Assembly: GCA_019090615.1 (NCBI GenBank)
Contig: JAHRVQ010000011.1
Location: 1 to 64,000 of the forward strand
Reading direction: 5' to 3'
DNA: 64,000 nucleotides
DNA from: Pseudomonadales bacterium
GTDB lineage: Bacteria > Pseudomonadota > Gammaproteobacteria > Pseudomonadales > Azotimanducaceae
Under the pieces are notes generated by a model. The model saw nothing but the letters and a program-made list of their open reading frames with translations, was not told where the DNA came from and made no database searches. Made by a program: the position numbers and the translations under genes. Positions 9,771 to 22,162 of the stretch are shown in pieces. Every line of letters begins with the position of its first letter. Within the stretch, counting starts at the first letter, position 1.

Positions 9771-10580
9771 TTGGGGGTAGTTTTAGCAATTACGAACCAG
9801 AAAGGTGGGGTTGGCAAAACTACGACCAGTGTTAATTTGGCCGCGTCATTGGCTGCAACTCAACGTAAGGTTTTATTGGTTGATCTGGATCCACAAGGTA
9901 ATGCCACCATGGGTAGTGGTATCGACAAAAACTTGCTGGGCAATTCTGTCTATGAAGTACTTGTAGACAGCAGAACAATTTTGGAATCGGTGTCTCAAAC
10001 CGAAGTATCCGGTTATGAACTATTAGCAGCCAATGTGGACCTTACAGGCGCTGAGTTAGAATTGATGGATTTAGATCGGCGGGAATATCGCTTATCAGAT
10101 GCATTATCAGTAGCTAAACAAAGATATGATTTTATTATACTTGATTGCCCACCTTCTTTAAGCTTGCTCACTATTAATGGCCTGGTCGCGTCTGACGCAG
10201 TTATTATTCCGATGCAATGTGAATATTATGCCCTGGAAGGTTTATCTGCCTTAATCAATACAATTACTAGAATAACCCAGCATTTGAATCCTGATCTAAA
10301 AATCGAAGGCATAGTTCGTACCATGTACGATCCTCGGAATAGTTTAACGCGGGATGTGTCTTTACAATTAATTGATCATTTTGGCGACAAGGTATATCGC
10401 ACAGTAATCCCAAGAAATGTTAGATTAGCTGAGGCACCCAGTTATGGATTACCTGTATTGCATTATGACAAGCGATCACGTGGAGCCAAAGCCTATCTGG
10501 CGCTGGCAGGAGAAATCAATCGACGCTACGTAGATTCAGGGGCAGTGCCTGCCTTAGGGGTTTCAAAAGTAGGACAATAA
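9771..10580 (+). CDS. parA: Chromosome-partitioning ATPase ParA (Soj)
   Basis: 269 residues. A deviant Walker A motif KGGVGKTTT sits at 10-18, with the downstream DLDPQGNAT and LDCPPSLSLL motifs of the ParA/Soj family. It binds DNA nonspecifically as an ATP dimer and, with ParB, moves newly replicated origins apart. The start is TTG at 9771; AGGGGA lies about 6 bases upstream, and no ATG is available before the P-loop. Its stop overlaps the parB start by one base (TAATG). Confidence 0.97.
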   Translation: MGVVLAITNQKGGVGKTTTSVNLAASLAATQRKVLLVDLDPQGNATMGSGIDKNLLGNSVYEVLVDSRTILESVSQTEVSGYELLAANVDLTGAELELMDLDRREYRLSDALSVAKQRYDFIILDCPPSLSLLTINGLVASDAVIIPMQCEYYALEGLSALINTITRITQHLNPDLKIEGIVRTMYDPRNSLTRDVSLQLIDHFGDKVYRTVIPRNVRLAEAPSYGLPVLHYDKRSRGAKAYLALAGEINRRYVDSGAVPALGVSKVGQ

Positions 10581-11443
10581 TGATGGCTAGAAAAAGAGGT
10601 TTAGGTCGCGGATTAGATGCATTATTGGGTGACCAACCCATTAAAGATGAAGTACATGGCCAAACTTTGGATGATATTCCTATAGAGTGGATCCAGCCAG
10701 GCAAATATCAACCACGGAAAGTTATAGATGATGAAGCCCTGCTGGAGTTAGCCGCATCGATAAAAAAACAAGGCGTTATGCAACCGATAGTCTTGCGTTC
10801 AATTAAAGAAAACAGGTACGAAATTATTGCTGGGGAACGTCGATGGCGGGCGACTCAGTTGGCTGGGTTAGCGAAGATTCCAGCAATAATTAAGGAAGTT
10901 AATGATGAAGCCGCTGTGGCCATGTCTTTGATTGAAAATATTCAGCGTGAAGATCTTAATCCGATGGAAGAGGCGCTAGCACTGCAACGACTTATCGAAG
11001 AATTTGATCTAACCCACCAACAGGTTGCAGATGCTGTTGGCAAAAGCCGTACGGCGGTCACAAATTATTTGAGACTGATGAATTTAAGCCCTGAAGTTGG
11101 CCAAATGCTGGTGCACGGTGATATTGAAATGGGCCATGCGCGGTCGCTGCTTAGTTTGTCTTTTGAAAAACAAGGTATTGCTGCGCAACAAATTATTGCC
11201 CAGGGGCTTAATGTTCGCCAGGCAGAATCTATGGTGAGAAAAATTCTTAGCGGTGTTGAAAATCCACAGGTTTTACCCACTGTTGATCCTGATACCAGAA
11301 GGTTAGAAAATAGTTTGTCCTCTAAGCTTGGCCAGGCTGTAAATATTAAACATACAGCTAAGGGTAAAGGTAAGCTTATTATTAAATATAATAGCCTGGA
11401 TGAACTGGATGGTATTTTGACGCGATTTGGAGATCTTGCTTAG
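10580..11443 (+). CDS. parB: Chromosome-partitioning protein ParB (Spo0J)
   Basis: 287 residues. The N-terminal RGLGRGLDALLG stimulates ParA in this family. The CTP-binding region has the arginine patch GERRWRA at about 91-97 and the ENIQREDLNPMEEA segment, followed by the helix-turn-helix (QQVADAVGKSRTAVTNYLRL) that reads parS, and a C-terminal dimerisation domain. A palindromic parS (TGTTTCACGTGAAACA type) was not spotted by eye in the window. It forms an operon with parA. Confidence 0.97.
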   Translation: MMARKRGLGRGLDALLGDQPIKDEVHGQTLDDIPIEWIQPGKYQPRKVIDDEALLELAASIKKQGVMQPIVLRSIKENRYEIIAGERRWRATQLAGLAKIPAIIKEVNDEAAVAMSLIENIQREDLNPMEEALALQRLIEEFDLTHQQVADAVGKSRTAVTNYLRLMNLSPEVGQMLVHGDIEMGHARSLLSLSFEKQGIAAQQIIAQGLNVRQAESMVRKILSGVENPQVLPTVDPDTRRLENSLSSKLGQAVNIKHTAKGKGKLIIKYNSLDELDGILTRFGDLA

Positions 11444-11521
11444 TAAACAATTACAATTGCCTCACCGCGCAGTGTTATATAAAAAAAAAGTAAAATATTA
11501 GCCAATTTATAACGCTTCGTA

Positions 11522-11550
11522 TTGAACGCAAAGATTGAAATCACTATACT
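11522..11550 (+). promoter_or_regulatory. Probable sigma70 promoter of the atp operon
   Basis: TTGAAC at 11522-11527 and TATACT at 11545-11550 are separated by 17 bp, about 90 bases before atpI and after the parB stop. No other good promoter is seen between parB and atpI. Confidence 0.6.
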
Positions 11551-11641
11551 CTGCCCGCGCTGACAAATGGGGTTTATCTCTCCAGGATTATAGAATCGTC
11601 ATTGCTAAGAACATTTGGTGTCCAGGATCATTGAATCAGGT

Positions 11642-12025
11642 ATGAACGTAAATCTACTAGGTTTTTTTAAATCTGGGTCAATGATATGGCGTATTGTTTT
11701 TGTTCAGTACGTGTTTGCTATTGTTCTTGCTGTAGGCATTGCCGCAGTAAGTATTGAAGCTGGCTACTCCATATTATTGGGTGGACTTATTATAGCTATA
11801 CCTAATACTTTAGTGGCAAGGCGCATGGGACGTGAAGTTGCACGGGCAGATAAAGCCTTGAGGTATATTGTAAGTGGTCAACTGGGAAAATTATTATTGA
11901 CCGCATTTTTGTTTGGCATTGTTTTTACATGGGTTGAAGTATTAGCACTGGAGTTTTTGTTCCTGGGCGTTCTACTCAATATTGGATGTAACATATTGGT
12001 ACCTTTGGTTGATCAGTATTTATGA
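11642..12025 (+). CDS. atpI: ATP synthase assembly protein I
   Basis: 127 residues from the ATG at 11642; in-frame TTG/GTG codons at 11615-11620 would add up to 9 residues. Four hydrophobic segments are visible (about 14-34, 38-58, 76-96, 98-118), the pattern of AtpI, a small membrane protein that helps assembly of the c-ring. Sequence conservation in this family is low, so the call leans on position as first gene of the atp operon, length and topology. A gap of about 150 bases separates it from atpB. Confidence 0.9.
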   Translation: MNVNLLGFFKSGSMIWRIVFVQYVFAIVLAVGIAAVSIEAGYSILLGGLIIAIPNTLVARRMGREVARADKALRYIVSGQLGKLLLTAFLFGIVFTWVEVLALEFLFLGVLLNIGCNILVPLVDQYL

Positions 12026-12146
12026 TCAAAAATACGAAAAAAGCGGATCAAGGTCAGTAAACGACTAGTAGTAAATTAGCAAAGAAAGTATTACATATAG
12101 AACCCTAACCTGATTACTACAGTAATTAGACAAATTAGATTGTTAA

Positions 12147-13013
<867 letters not shown>

Positions 13014-13064
13014 TCAAATTTAATTAAATTAATAACTTTTTTGACGAGCAACACTAGGAGTTAA

Positions 13065-13331
<267 letters not shown>

Positions 13332-13383
13332 TACCCTGGCTTAATTGCAGCGGCAATCTATTTATCAACCTAAGGGGTGATTT

Positions 13384-13857
13384 GTGACTTTTAGCTTACT
13401 AACCATGATTGGTCAGATGATATCTTTTGTGTTGTTTGTCTTATTCTGCATGAAATATGTTTGGCCGCCGTTAACGCAGATAATGCAAGAGCGCCAGAGT
13501 CTGTTAGCAGAAGGGCTTGAAAAAGCCAGTGCTGCTGAAAAGCAGCTGGACGATGCTAACAATGCCGCAGCTGAAGAGCTAGATGCGGCAAAGAAGCAAT
13601 CTGCTGATCTGATTGCTCAGGCACGAAATCGTGCTGGTCAGATTGTTGACGATGCCAAAGGTCAGGCACAGGATGAAGCTGATCGAATAAAACAGGGTGC
13701 GCAGGCCGAAATTGATCAGGAAGTGAACCGAGCTCGTGAGACACTACGTAAACAGGTGAGCGTACTGGCAATTGATGGAGCGGAAAAGATTCTTGAAGCA
13801 TCCATTGATAAAAAGGTCCATCAGACCATGCTTGATAAAATTGCAGCTCAACTGTAA
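13384..13857 (+). CDS. atpF: F0F1 ATP synthase subunit b
   Basis: 157 residues from GTG 13384, preceded by AAGGGG. One N-terminal membrane helix (about 6-26, including the [10 protein letters not shown] exit) is followed by a long alanine/charged coiled coil that forms the peripheral stalk tying F1 to subunit a. The length is the family norm (about 156). It sits between atpE and atpH in canonical order. Confidence 0.97.
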   Translation: MTFSLLTMIGQMISFVLFVLFCMKYVWPPLTQIMQERQSLLAEGLEKASAAEKQLDDANNAAAEELDAAKKQSADLIAQARNRAGQIVDDAKGQAQDEADRIKQGAQAEIDQEVNRARETLRKQVSVLAIDGAEKILEASIDKKVHQTMLDKIAAQL

Positions 13858-13898
13858 TTCGATCCGAGTTCCAGTAAAACACTAAAAACAGGTTCACA

Positions 13899-14441
13899 AT
13901 GGCAGAGTCAGAATTAACGACAGTCGCTCGACCCTATGCAAGAGCGGCGTTTTCGCAAGCGCTTGAACAAGCAGCAGGTTTAGAAAACTGGTCCAGAATG
14001 CTGGCTATGCTGGCAGCAACAGTTGAACAGAGTACGGTTAACCAGGCGCTGGATAACCCGCTGTTGACCACCCAGGACAAGGCAAATTTGTTGCTTGGTG
14101 TGATGGGTGAAGAATTGTCTGACTATGGTCAGAACTTTGTTAATGTTCTGGCTGAGTATAATCGTATAGCTTTGCTGCCCCAAATTTCTGAAACCTATGA
14201 GTTGATGAAATCAAACCATGAAAAAACTATGCAGGTTGAAGTTGTTAGTGCTTTTGAAATTGGCGCAAGAGACGAAAAAAAGCTCGCAGGTGCGTTAAAA
14301 GAAAAGTTACAACGGGAAATAATACTTACCTCAAGTGTAGATTCAGACCTCCTGGGAGGGGTTGTGATTCGCGCTGAGGACACAGTGATTGATAATTCAG
14401 TTCGTGGCAAACTAGAAAAACTATCACAAGTACTCAATTAA
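13899..14441 (+). CDS. atpH: F0F1 ATP synthase subunit delta
   Basis: 180 residues. The N-terminus TVARPYARAAFSQALEQA and the C-terminal segment SDLLGGVVIRAEDTVIDNSVRGKL are both signatures of subunit delta (OSCP family), which caps F1 and binds subunit b. Gaps to its neighbours are 41 and 26 bases. The ATG at 13899 is the clear start. Confidence 0.98.
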   Translation: MAESELTTVARPYARAAFSQALEQAAGLENWSRMLAMLAATVEQSTVNQALDNPLLTTQDKANLLLGVMGEELSDYGQNFVNVLAEYNRIALLPQISETYELMKSNHEKTMQVEVVSAFEIGARDEKKLAGALKEKLQREIILTSSVDSDLLGGVVIRAEDTVIDNSVRGKLEKLSQVLN

Positions 14442-14467
14442 ATTAACCATTCCTCGAGGAACGGAAA

Positions 14468-16012
14468 ATGCAACAACTGAATCCTTCCGAAATAAGCGAG
14501 ATTATTAAGCAACGAATAGAAAAGCTTGATGTCTCTTCAGAAGCACGAAATGAAGGTACCATCGTTAGCGTCTCTGATGGTATTGTGCGAATTCATGGTC
14601 TAGCCGATGTTCAGAACGGTGAAATGATCGAATTTGAAGGCAACATATTTGGTTTTGCCTTGAATTTGGAAAGAGATTCCGTCGGCGCGGTTGTTCTTGG
14701 TGATTATAAACCTTTACGAGAAGGACAGACGGCTAAGTGTACTGGTAGGATTCTTGAAGTTCCAACTGGTCCTGAAATGTTAGGTCGTGTGGTTGATGCA
14801 TTAGGCAACCCGATTGATGGCAAAGGCGCCATTAATGCAAGTTCAACGTCACCTGTTGAAAAGGTTGCGCCAGGTGTTATCGCTCGGAAACACGTCAATC
14901 AGCCTGTCCAGACTGGATTGAAATGTATTGATTCCATGATTCCAGTTGGTCGTGGCCAGCGTGAATTGATCATTGGTGATAGACAGACAGGTAAAACAGC
15001 GATTGCTATTGATACCATTATTAACCAGGCAAAATCCGGTATCAAAAGCGTTTATGTTGCTATCGGACAAAAACTATCATCAGTAGCAAATGTGGTTGCA
15101 ACCCTTGAAGAACACGGCGCTATGGAAAACACCGTGGTTGTGGTTGCTGGCGCTGCGGACCCTGCAACTATGCAATATATTGCGGCTTACTCCGGTTGTG
15201 CAATGGGTGAATATTTTCGCGACCGAGGTGAAGACGCACTGATAATTTATGACGACCTTACAAAACAAGCCTGGGCCTACCGCCAAATATCTTTGCTGTT
15301 ACGTCGACCACCTGGTCGAGAAGCTTACCCAGGGGATGTGTTCTATCTTCACTCGCGGTTACTAGAACGTGCTGCCAGAGTTAATGAAGAACATGTAGAA
15401 AAGCTAACAAATGGTGAGGTTAAAGGCCAGACTGGTTCACTCACGGCTTTGCCAATTATTGAAACTCAGGCAGGTGATGTGTCTGCATTTGTACCCACCA
15501 ACGTGATCTCCATCACTGATGGTCAAATATTTCTTGAAACTGATAAGTTTAATGCCGGTGAAAGACCAGCGATGAATCCGGGTATATCTGTATCGCGTGT
15601 TGGTGGTGATGCGCAGGTCAAATTTATGTCCAAGATATCCGGCGGCATTAAATTGGCATTGGCACAATATCGTGAATTGGCAGCATTTTCTCAGTTTGCA
15701 TCGGATTTAGACGACGCTACTCGCCGACAGTTAGAGCATGGTGAAAGAATTAATGAATTAATGAAGCAAAAACAGTATTCACCCATGTCTGTAGCGGAAA
15801 TGGGTATTGTACTTTTCGCAGCCAACGAAGGCTATCTGGTTGATATTGAAGTGGACAAAGTACTTGATTTTGAATCGGCCTTGATCGCATATATGAATGC
15901 TGAACAAGCTGACTTTATGGCTGAGGTTAATGCAAATGGTGCTTATACAGATGAAGTTATAGCCGCTATGAAAGCCGCCTTAGAAAGCTTTAAGTCTACC
16001 CAAACCTGGTAG
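14468..16012 (+). CDS. atpA: F0F1 ATP synthase subunit alpha
   Basis: 514 residues. It contains Walker A GDRQTGKT at about 170-177, the alpha-specific segment [12 protein letters not shown] near the C-terminus and the [18 protein letters not shown]-terminus that binds delta. It forms the non-catalytic nucleotide sites of the alpha3beta3 hexamer. GAGGAACGG precedes the ATG. Sequence is full length without gaps. Confidence 0.99.
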   Translation: MQQLNPSEISEIIKQRIEKLDVSSEARNEGTIVSVSDGIVRIHGLADVQNGEMIEFEGNIFGFALNLERDSVGAVVLGDYKPLREGQTAKCTGRILEVPTGPEMLGRVVDALGNPIDGKGAINASSTSPVEKVAPGVIARKHVNQPVQTGLKCIDSMIPVGRGQRELIIGDRQTGKTAIAIDTIINQAKSGIKSVYVAIGQKLSSVANVVATLEEHGAMENTVVVVAGAADPATMQYIAAYSGCAMGEYFRDRGEDALIIYDDLTKQAWAYRQISLLLRRPPGREAYPGDVFYLHSRLLERAARVNEEHVEKLTNGEVKGQTGSLTALPIIETQAGDVSAFVPTNVISITDGQIFLETDKFNAGERPAMNPGISVSRVGGDAQVKFMSKISGGIKLALAQYRELAAFSQFASDLDDATRRQLEHGERINELMKQKQYSPMSVAEMGIVLFAANEGYLVDIEVDKVLDFESALIAYMNAEQADFMAEVNANGAYTDEVIAAMKAALESFKSTQTW

Positions 16013-16042
16013 TTACCTGAATCCATAGATAACGGGGATGAT

Positions 16043-16903
16043 ATGGCGAACGCCAACGAACTTCGCAAACAGATAGGCAGCATTAAGAATACGCAGAAGA
16101 TCACCAGTGCCATGGAAATGGTGGCTGCAAGTCGAATGCGTAAAACTCAGGAAAGAATGGCCCGTGGTCGTCCTTATTCTGATCATATTCGTACCGTTAT
16201 CGGACATGTTGCTAAAGCGTCACCCGAATATAGACACCAGTTTATGGTAGAACGGGAAGTCAGAAGGATTGGATATATTCTGGTTACAACTGACAAGGGT
16301 TTATGTGGTGGTCTGAATATTAATTTATTAAAGGCCACTGTCAAAGATATTAAGCAGTGGGTAGATCAAGGTATTGAAGTAGACCTTTGCCTTATCGGAA
16401 AAAAAGGTGCGCAGTTTTTTAGAAGCTATGGGGGTAATGTCGTTGCTGCCAGTGATAATGCTAGTGAAGAACCTGAAATGACGGATCTCATCGGTAGTAT
16501 CAAAGTTATGCTAGATTCATTTGCAGAAGGTAAGATCGACAAGGTCTTCCTGGCGAATAATATTTTTGTTAACACCATGACGCAAACACCAACTATCAGA
16601 CAACTAGTGCCCCTGAATGCTGAAGATGATGGCCAGGAAAAACGAATTTGGGATTACATCTACGAACCTGATGCAAGACAGTTAATTGAAGGTCTGGTTA
16701 CGCGATTTATAGAATCACAAGTGTATCAGGCAGTTGTAGAAAACGTTGCCTGCGAACAGGCGGCGAAGATGATTGCTATGAAGAATGCGACAGATAACGC
16801 TGGCGATCTGGTTGATGAGTTACAACTTGTAATGAACAATGCCCGTCAGGCTGCTATTACTCAGGAACTGTCAGAGATTGTTAGTGGTGCAGCTGCGGTA
16901 TAA
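16043..16903 (+). CDS. atpG: F0F1 ATP synthase subunit gamma
   Basis: 286 residues. The N-terminal coiled helix ([29 protein letters not shown] region), the [10 protein letters not shown] motif and the C-terminal helix ending [14 protein letters not shown] are those of the rotating central shaft. Length equals the E. coli protein. Start ATG at 16043 with a GGGGATG context. Confidence 0.98.
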   Translation: MANANELRKQIGSIKNTQKITSAMEMVAASRMRKTQERMARGRPYSDHIRTVIGHVAKASPEYRHQFMVEREVRRIGYILVTTDKGLCGGLNINLLKATVKDIKQWVDQGIEVDLCLIGKKGAQFFRSYGGNVVAASDNASEEPEMTDLIGSIKVMLDSFAEGKIDKVFLANNIFVNTMTQTPTIRQLVPLNAEDDGQEKRIWDYIYEPDARQLIEGLVTRFIESQVYQAVVENVACEQAAKMIAMKNATDNAGDLVDELQLVMNNARQAAITQELSEIVSGAAAV

Positions 16904-16940
16904 TCCTGAGATTGTATAAACACAAGCCTGTAGCGGATAA

Positions 16941-18383
<1,443 letters not shown>

Positions 18384-18454
18384 TATAGCCGAATCGTTGT
18401 AGATTGTTCGGTAGTAGCGCGTTTTGAGCGCATCTGAAAGAGGTCATTTTTGAA

Positions 18455-18868
18455 ATGCCATCAACCGTGTATTGCAGTATTGTCAGTGCGGAAAAAGAGA
18501 TTTTTTCAGGCCAGGTAGAAAATGTCGTTGCGACGGGTACCATCGGCGAACTTGGCCTGTTTCCAGGTCACACGCCTTTATTAACGGGTATTAAGCCTGG
18601 TCCTGTGCGACTAAAACTAGAAGGCGGGGAAGAAGAGATATTTTTCGCCTCTGGTGGATATATAGAAGTCCAACAAAATGCGATTACTATATTAGCCGAT
18701 ACTGCGTTAAGGGCAGATGATCTGGATGAAGCCGCTGCACAGGACGCGCAGAATAAAGCCGAGAAAGAACTAGCAGATAATAAGAGTGATATTGATTTTG
18801 GCCGGGTACAGGCTGATATTCAGGAAACTGCGGCAATGCTTCGAACCATTCGTAAATACAGAAAATAG
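18455..18868 (+). CDS. atpC: F0F1 ATP synthase subunit epsilon
   Basis: 137 residues. An N-terminal beta-sandwich (SAEKEIFSGQVENVVATGTIGELGLFPGHTPLL region) is followed by two C-terminal helices (about 90-135), the arrangement of the regulatory epsilon subunit that can inhibit ATP hydrolysis. AGAGG precedes the ATG. It is the last gene of the operon, followed 17 bases after the stop by a clear terminator. Confidence 0.98.
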   Translation: MPSTVYCSIVSAEKEIFSGQVENVVATGTIGELGLFPGHTPLLTGIKPGPVRLKLEGGEEEIFFASGGYIEVQQNAITILADTALRADDLDEAAAQDAQNKAEKELADNKSDIDFGRVQADIQETAAMLRTIRKYRK

Positions 18869-18885
18869 GTTATAAGTTGAAATAG

Positions 18886-18910
18886 AGGGCGGTTTTTACC
18901 GCCCTTTTTT
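18886..18910 (+). terminator. Rho-independent terminator of the atp operon
   Basis: Perfect 8-bp stem AGGGCGGT (18886-18893) and ACCGCCCT (18898-18905), loop TTTT, followed by a run of T to 18910. Confidence 0.95.
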
Positions 18911-18975
18911 GTGCCTGAAATTTAAATCAAAAATTGAAGATATCCATGGAGAATACGAAAGAGTAAACTTTAACA

Positions 18976-20331
18976 ATGACTAAAAATATTGAAATATGCA
19001 TTCTTGCTGCAGGGAAAGGCAGCCGTATGAAATCTGATCGGCCGAAGGTATTGCAAGAGATTGCAGGTCAGCCAATGTTATTGCTATTGCTAGAAACCGC
19101 ATTGGCAACAAATCCAACAAAATTACACGTGGTTGTTGGTAGTGGTGCGGCGACGGTCAAAGACAAATTTAGCGACTGGGATGTAAATTGGGTATTACAG
19201 GGGGAACAAAAAGGTACCGGGCATGCTGTTCTGCAGGCGGCACCGTATTTTTCGAAAGGATCAAAAGTACTTATCCTGGTTGGTGATGCGCCATTATTAA
19301 GTCTGCAGACTATGCAACAATTGATTTCCCTGGATTGTGAGTTAGGTATTCTAACCGTCGAGCAGCCTAATCCGTTTAATTATGGCCGTATCATTAGAGA
19401 TGGCGAACGGCTGCTTCAAATAGTCGAAGAAAAAGACGCCAGTGAAAAACAGAAAAAAATTACTGAAATTAATTCTGGGGTGATGATTGCTGATGCTGAT
19501 AGTTTAAGGGGCTGGCTGGGAAAACTCGATACAGAAAATGCTCAGGGAGAATATTTACTGACAGATGTGGTAGCGATAGCCAATAAGGACAATTCAGTAG
19601 TCAGGGCTTTAAAGTGTCTTGACAGTGGAGAAGTTCAGGGGGTCAACGACTTTAGGCAACTGGCGCTTGTTGAAAGTTACTATCAACATAAGTTGGCCGA
19701 AAAATATATGTTAGAAGGTGCGCATATTGTGGATCCAGGCAGAATAAATATACGTGGTGATCTGCGCCTGGGGCGCGGTGTATATATTGACATTAATTGT
19801 ATTTTTATTGGCGAAGTTACATTAGCAGATAATGTCATAATTGGTGCTAATTGTATTATTCAGGATTCTATCATAGGTGAAAATTCGGTTATCAAACCCA
19901 ATACGATGCTTGATGGTGCTGAAGTATCAGCAGATTGCGCAGTTGGACCATTTGCCAGAATTCGGCCAGGCACTAAAATGGCTGAGAAAGTTGCTATCGG
20001 GAATTTTGTTGAGATTAAGAAAACTACTATTGGCAAGGGTTCGAAGGCGAGTCATCTTACATATCTGGGTGACAGTCTAATCGGAGAGCGGGTCAATATT
20101 GGGGCGGGTACCATTACCTGTAATTACGACGGCGTTAATAAATTCATTACTGAAATAGCTGATAATGTTTTTGTTGGTTCCAATTCTTCATTAGTAGCGC
20201 CTGTAAAAATTGCCGAAGGTTCAACAATTGCAGCAGGCTCAACTGTTACAAAAACCGTTCCAGAAAAATCTTTAGCAATTGCCCGAGGGCGTCAGAAAAA
20301 TATCACAAACTGGAAAGGACCGAGAGACTGA
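18976..20331 (+). CDS. glmU: Bifunctional UDP-GlcNAc pyrophosphorylase / glucosamine-1-P acetyltransferase
   Basis: 451 residues. The N-terminal uridylyltransferase domain opens with LAAGKGSRMKSDRPKVL (about 9-25). The C-terminal left-handed beta-helix (from about residue 250) carries the acetyltransferase, with GNFVEIKKT and the catalytic-site segment TCNYDGVNK. It makes UDP-N-acetylglucosamine for peptidoglycan and lipopolysaccharide. It is placed directly before glmS, giving the last steps of the pathway together (GlmM is not here). Confidence 0.98.
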   Translation: MTKNIEICILAAGKGSRMKSDRPKVLQEIAGQPMLLLLLETALATNPTKLHVVVGSGAATVKDKFSDWDVNWVLQGEQKGTGHAVLQAAPYFSKGSKVLILVGDAPLLSLQTMQQLISLDCELGILTVEQPNPFNYGRIIRDGERLLQIVEEKDASEKQKKITEINSGVMIADADSLRGWLGKLDTENAQGEYLLTDVVAIANKDNSVVRALKCLDSGEVQGVNDFRQLALVESYYQHKLAEKYMLEGAHIVDPGRINIRGDLRLGRGVYIDINCIFIGEVTLADNVIIGANCIIQDSIIGENSVIKPNTMLDGAEVSADCAVGPFARIRPGTKMAEKVAIGNFVEIKKTTIGKGSKASHLTYLGDSLIGERVNIGAGTITCNYDGVNKFITEIADNVFVGSNSSLVAPVKIAEGSTIAAGSTVTKTVPEKSLAIARGRQKNITNWKGPRD

Positions 20332-20332
20332 T

Positions 20333-22162
20333 ATGTGTGGAATAGTTGGCGCCGTAACCCATAGGAAAGTAACAGGTATATTATTGGAAGGGCTACAACG
20401 GTTAGAATATCGTGGCTACGATTCGGCTGGACTGGCGCTATTTGATGGGCAGAAAAATCTGCAGCGATTGCGTCGAGTTGGCAAGGTACAGGAATTAAGA
20501 TCTGCACACGAAAGTATTGAACTTGAAGGTGTGGTTGGAATAGCACATACCCGCTGGGCCACCCACGGTAAACCGAGTTCAATAAATGCCCACCCACAGG
20601 CATCCAGTGACCTGGTAGCAGTGGTCCATAACGGTATTATTGAAAATCATGAAATTTTAAGTGCAGGTTTGAAAAAACTGGGCTACGAGTTTGAGTCTGA
20701 AACCGATACCGAAGTAATAGCTCACCTGGTGCATAAGGAAGTTGCAAGCCATGGGGATTTTAAAACAGGTGTTCAAAGTGCTTTAGCGCATTTACAAGGT
20801 GCCTATGCGATTGCAGTTATCCACAAAAATTATCCAGATAGTATTATTGCTGCGCGTGTCGGCAGCCCTTTAGTAGTGGGTTTGGGTATTGGTGAGAATT
20901 TTATTGCGTCTGATCCGCAGGCGCTGCGGCCGGTGACTGACAGATTCATTTTTCTCGAAGAAGGCGAACTGGTTGAATTAACAGCTGAATCACTTTCAAT
21001 TGTTGACCTTGATAACCAACCCGTTGAACGTCATTCTGTGGTGTTGGATGATTATCAGGATACCTCAGATAAGGGCGAATACCGTCACTATATGATGAAA
21101 GAAATACATGAGCAACCTGATGCGATATTGGCAACGCTGGATGGCCGCGTGACCGATAAGCATGTATTGGAAAATTGCTTTGGCGTTGGCGCGGGCGCAA
21201 TTTTTGAAAAGACTCAGGCCATTCAGATTGTTGCGTGCGGAAGTAGTTTTTATACCGGCATGGTTGCGAAATACTGGTTCGAAGAAATCGTCGGCATAAA
21301 TTGTCAAGTGGAGATTGCAAGTGAGTTTCGATATCGCCGTGTTGCAGTACTAAAAAATACTTTGCTAGTTACAATTTCTCAGTCCGGAGAAACAGCAGAC
21401 ACGCTTGCTGCTTTGCGCGATGCTACTGACAATAATTATCTGGCGAGTCTGTGTTTGTGTAACTCGCCAAATAGTACAATTGTTAGGGAGTCGGATTTGA
21501 GCTTGCTAATTAAGGCGGGCCCAGAAATATGCGTTGCCTCCACTAAGGCTTTTACAACACAGCTGGCGGATCTGCTGTTACTGGTAATTGCGGTAGGAAA
21601 ACGTAGCGGATTATCTGAAGCGAAAGAAACCGAACTGGTTGCAGCCCTAAATTCAGTACCAGATCTTATTCGTCAAGTATTGGAAAAAGATTCGCTAATA
21701 GAAAAACTTTCTTCAAGGTTTGTAGATAAAGACCATGCGCTTTTTCTTGGTCGAGGTGCACACTACCCGATAGCATTGGAGGGCGCGCTAAAATTAAAAG
21801 AAATATCTTATATTCATGCTGAAGGTTATCCTGCCGGCGAGTTAAAACATGGTCCGCTGGCACTGGTGGATGATAATATGCCTGTAGTAGCAGTCGCACC
21901 GAATGGTGAGTTGTTGGATAAGGTTAAATCCAATTTGGAAGAAGTTAAAGCCAGGGGTGGGCAATTACTTGTTGTTGGTGATGAGTTGCAATTCTCTGAT
22001 GCTGAAGGCACAGATATTTTATTGATGCCTAGTTGCCATCCAGTAGTATCACCCATTATATATACTATTCCTATGCAGTTATTGTCATATCATGTTGCAA
22101 TCCTAAAAGGCACCGACGTAGACCAGCCAAGAAATTTGGCAAAATCTGTAACTGTAGAATAG
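20333..22162 (+). CDS. glmS: Glutamine-fructose-6-phosphate aminotransferase (isomerizing)
   Basis: 609 residues, the same length as E. coli GlmS. The start MCGIVGAV supplies the N-terminal nucleophile Cys2 of the glutaminase domain; two SIS sugar-isomerase domains follow (ACGSSFYTG, SQSGETADT) and the C-terminus ends in the usual LAKSVTVE. It makes glucosamine-6-phosphate. It starts one base after the glmU stop. No GlmY/GlmZ-type leader or glmS riboswitch is possible in such a short gap. Confidence 0.98.
   Translation: MCGIVGAVTHRKVTGILLEGLQRLEYRGYDSAGLALFDGQKNLQRLRRVGKVQELRSAHESIELEGVVGIAHTRWATHGKPSSINAHPQASSDLVAVVHNGIIENHEILSAGLKKLGYEFESETDTEVIAHLVHKEVASHGDFKTGVQSALAHLQGAYAIAVIHKNYPDSIIAARVGSPLVVGLGIGENFIASDPQALRPVTDRFIFLEEGELVELTAESLSIVDLDNQPVERHSVVLDDYQDTSDKGEYRHYMMKEIHEQPDAILATLDGRVTDKHVLENCFGVGAGAIFEKTQAIQIVACGSSFYTGMVAKYWFEEIVGINCQVEIASEFRYRRVAVLKNTLLVTISQSGETADTLAALRDATDNNYLASLCLCNSPNSTIVRESDLSLLIKAGPEICVASTKAFTTQLADLLLLVIAVGKRSGLSEAKETELVAALNSVPDLIRQVLEKDSLIEKLSSRFVDKDHALFLGRGAHYPIALEGALKLKEISYIHAEGYPAGELKHGPLALVDDNMPVVAVAPNGELLDKVKSNLEEVKARGGQLLVVGDELQFSDAEGTDILLMPSCHPVVSPIIYTIPMQLLSYHVAILKGTDVDQPRNLAKSVTVE

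Noticed and set aside
9771-11443. parS centromere site near parAB
   Set aside because: No TGTTTCACGTGAAACA-like palindrome was found by eye; a motif scan of the whole genome would settle it.
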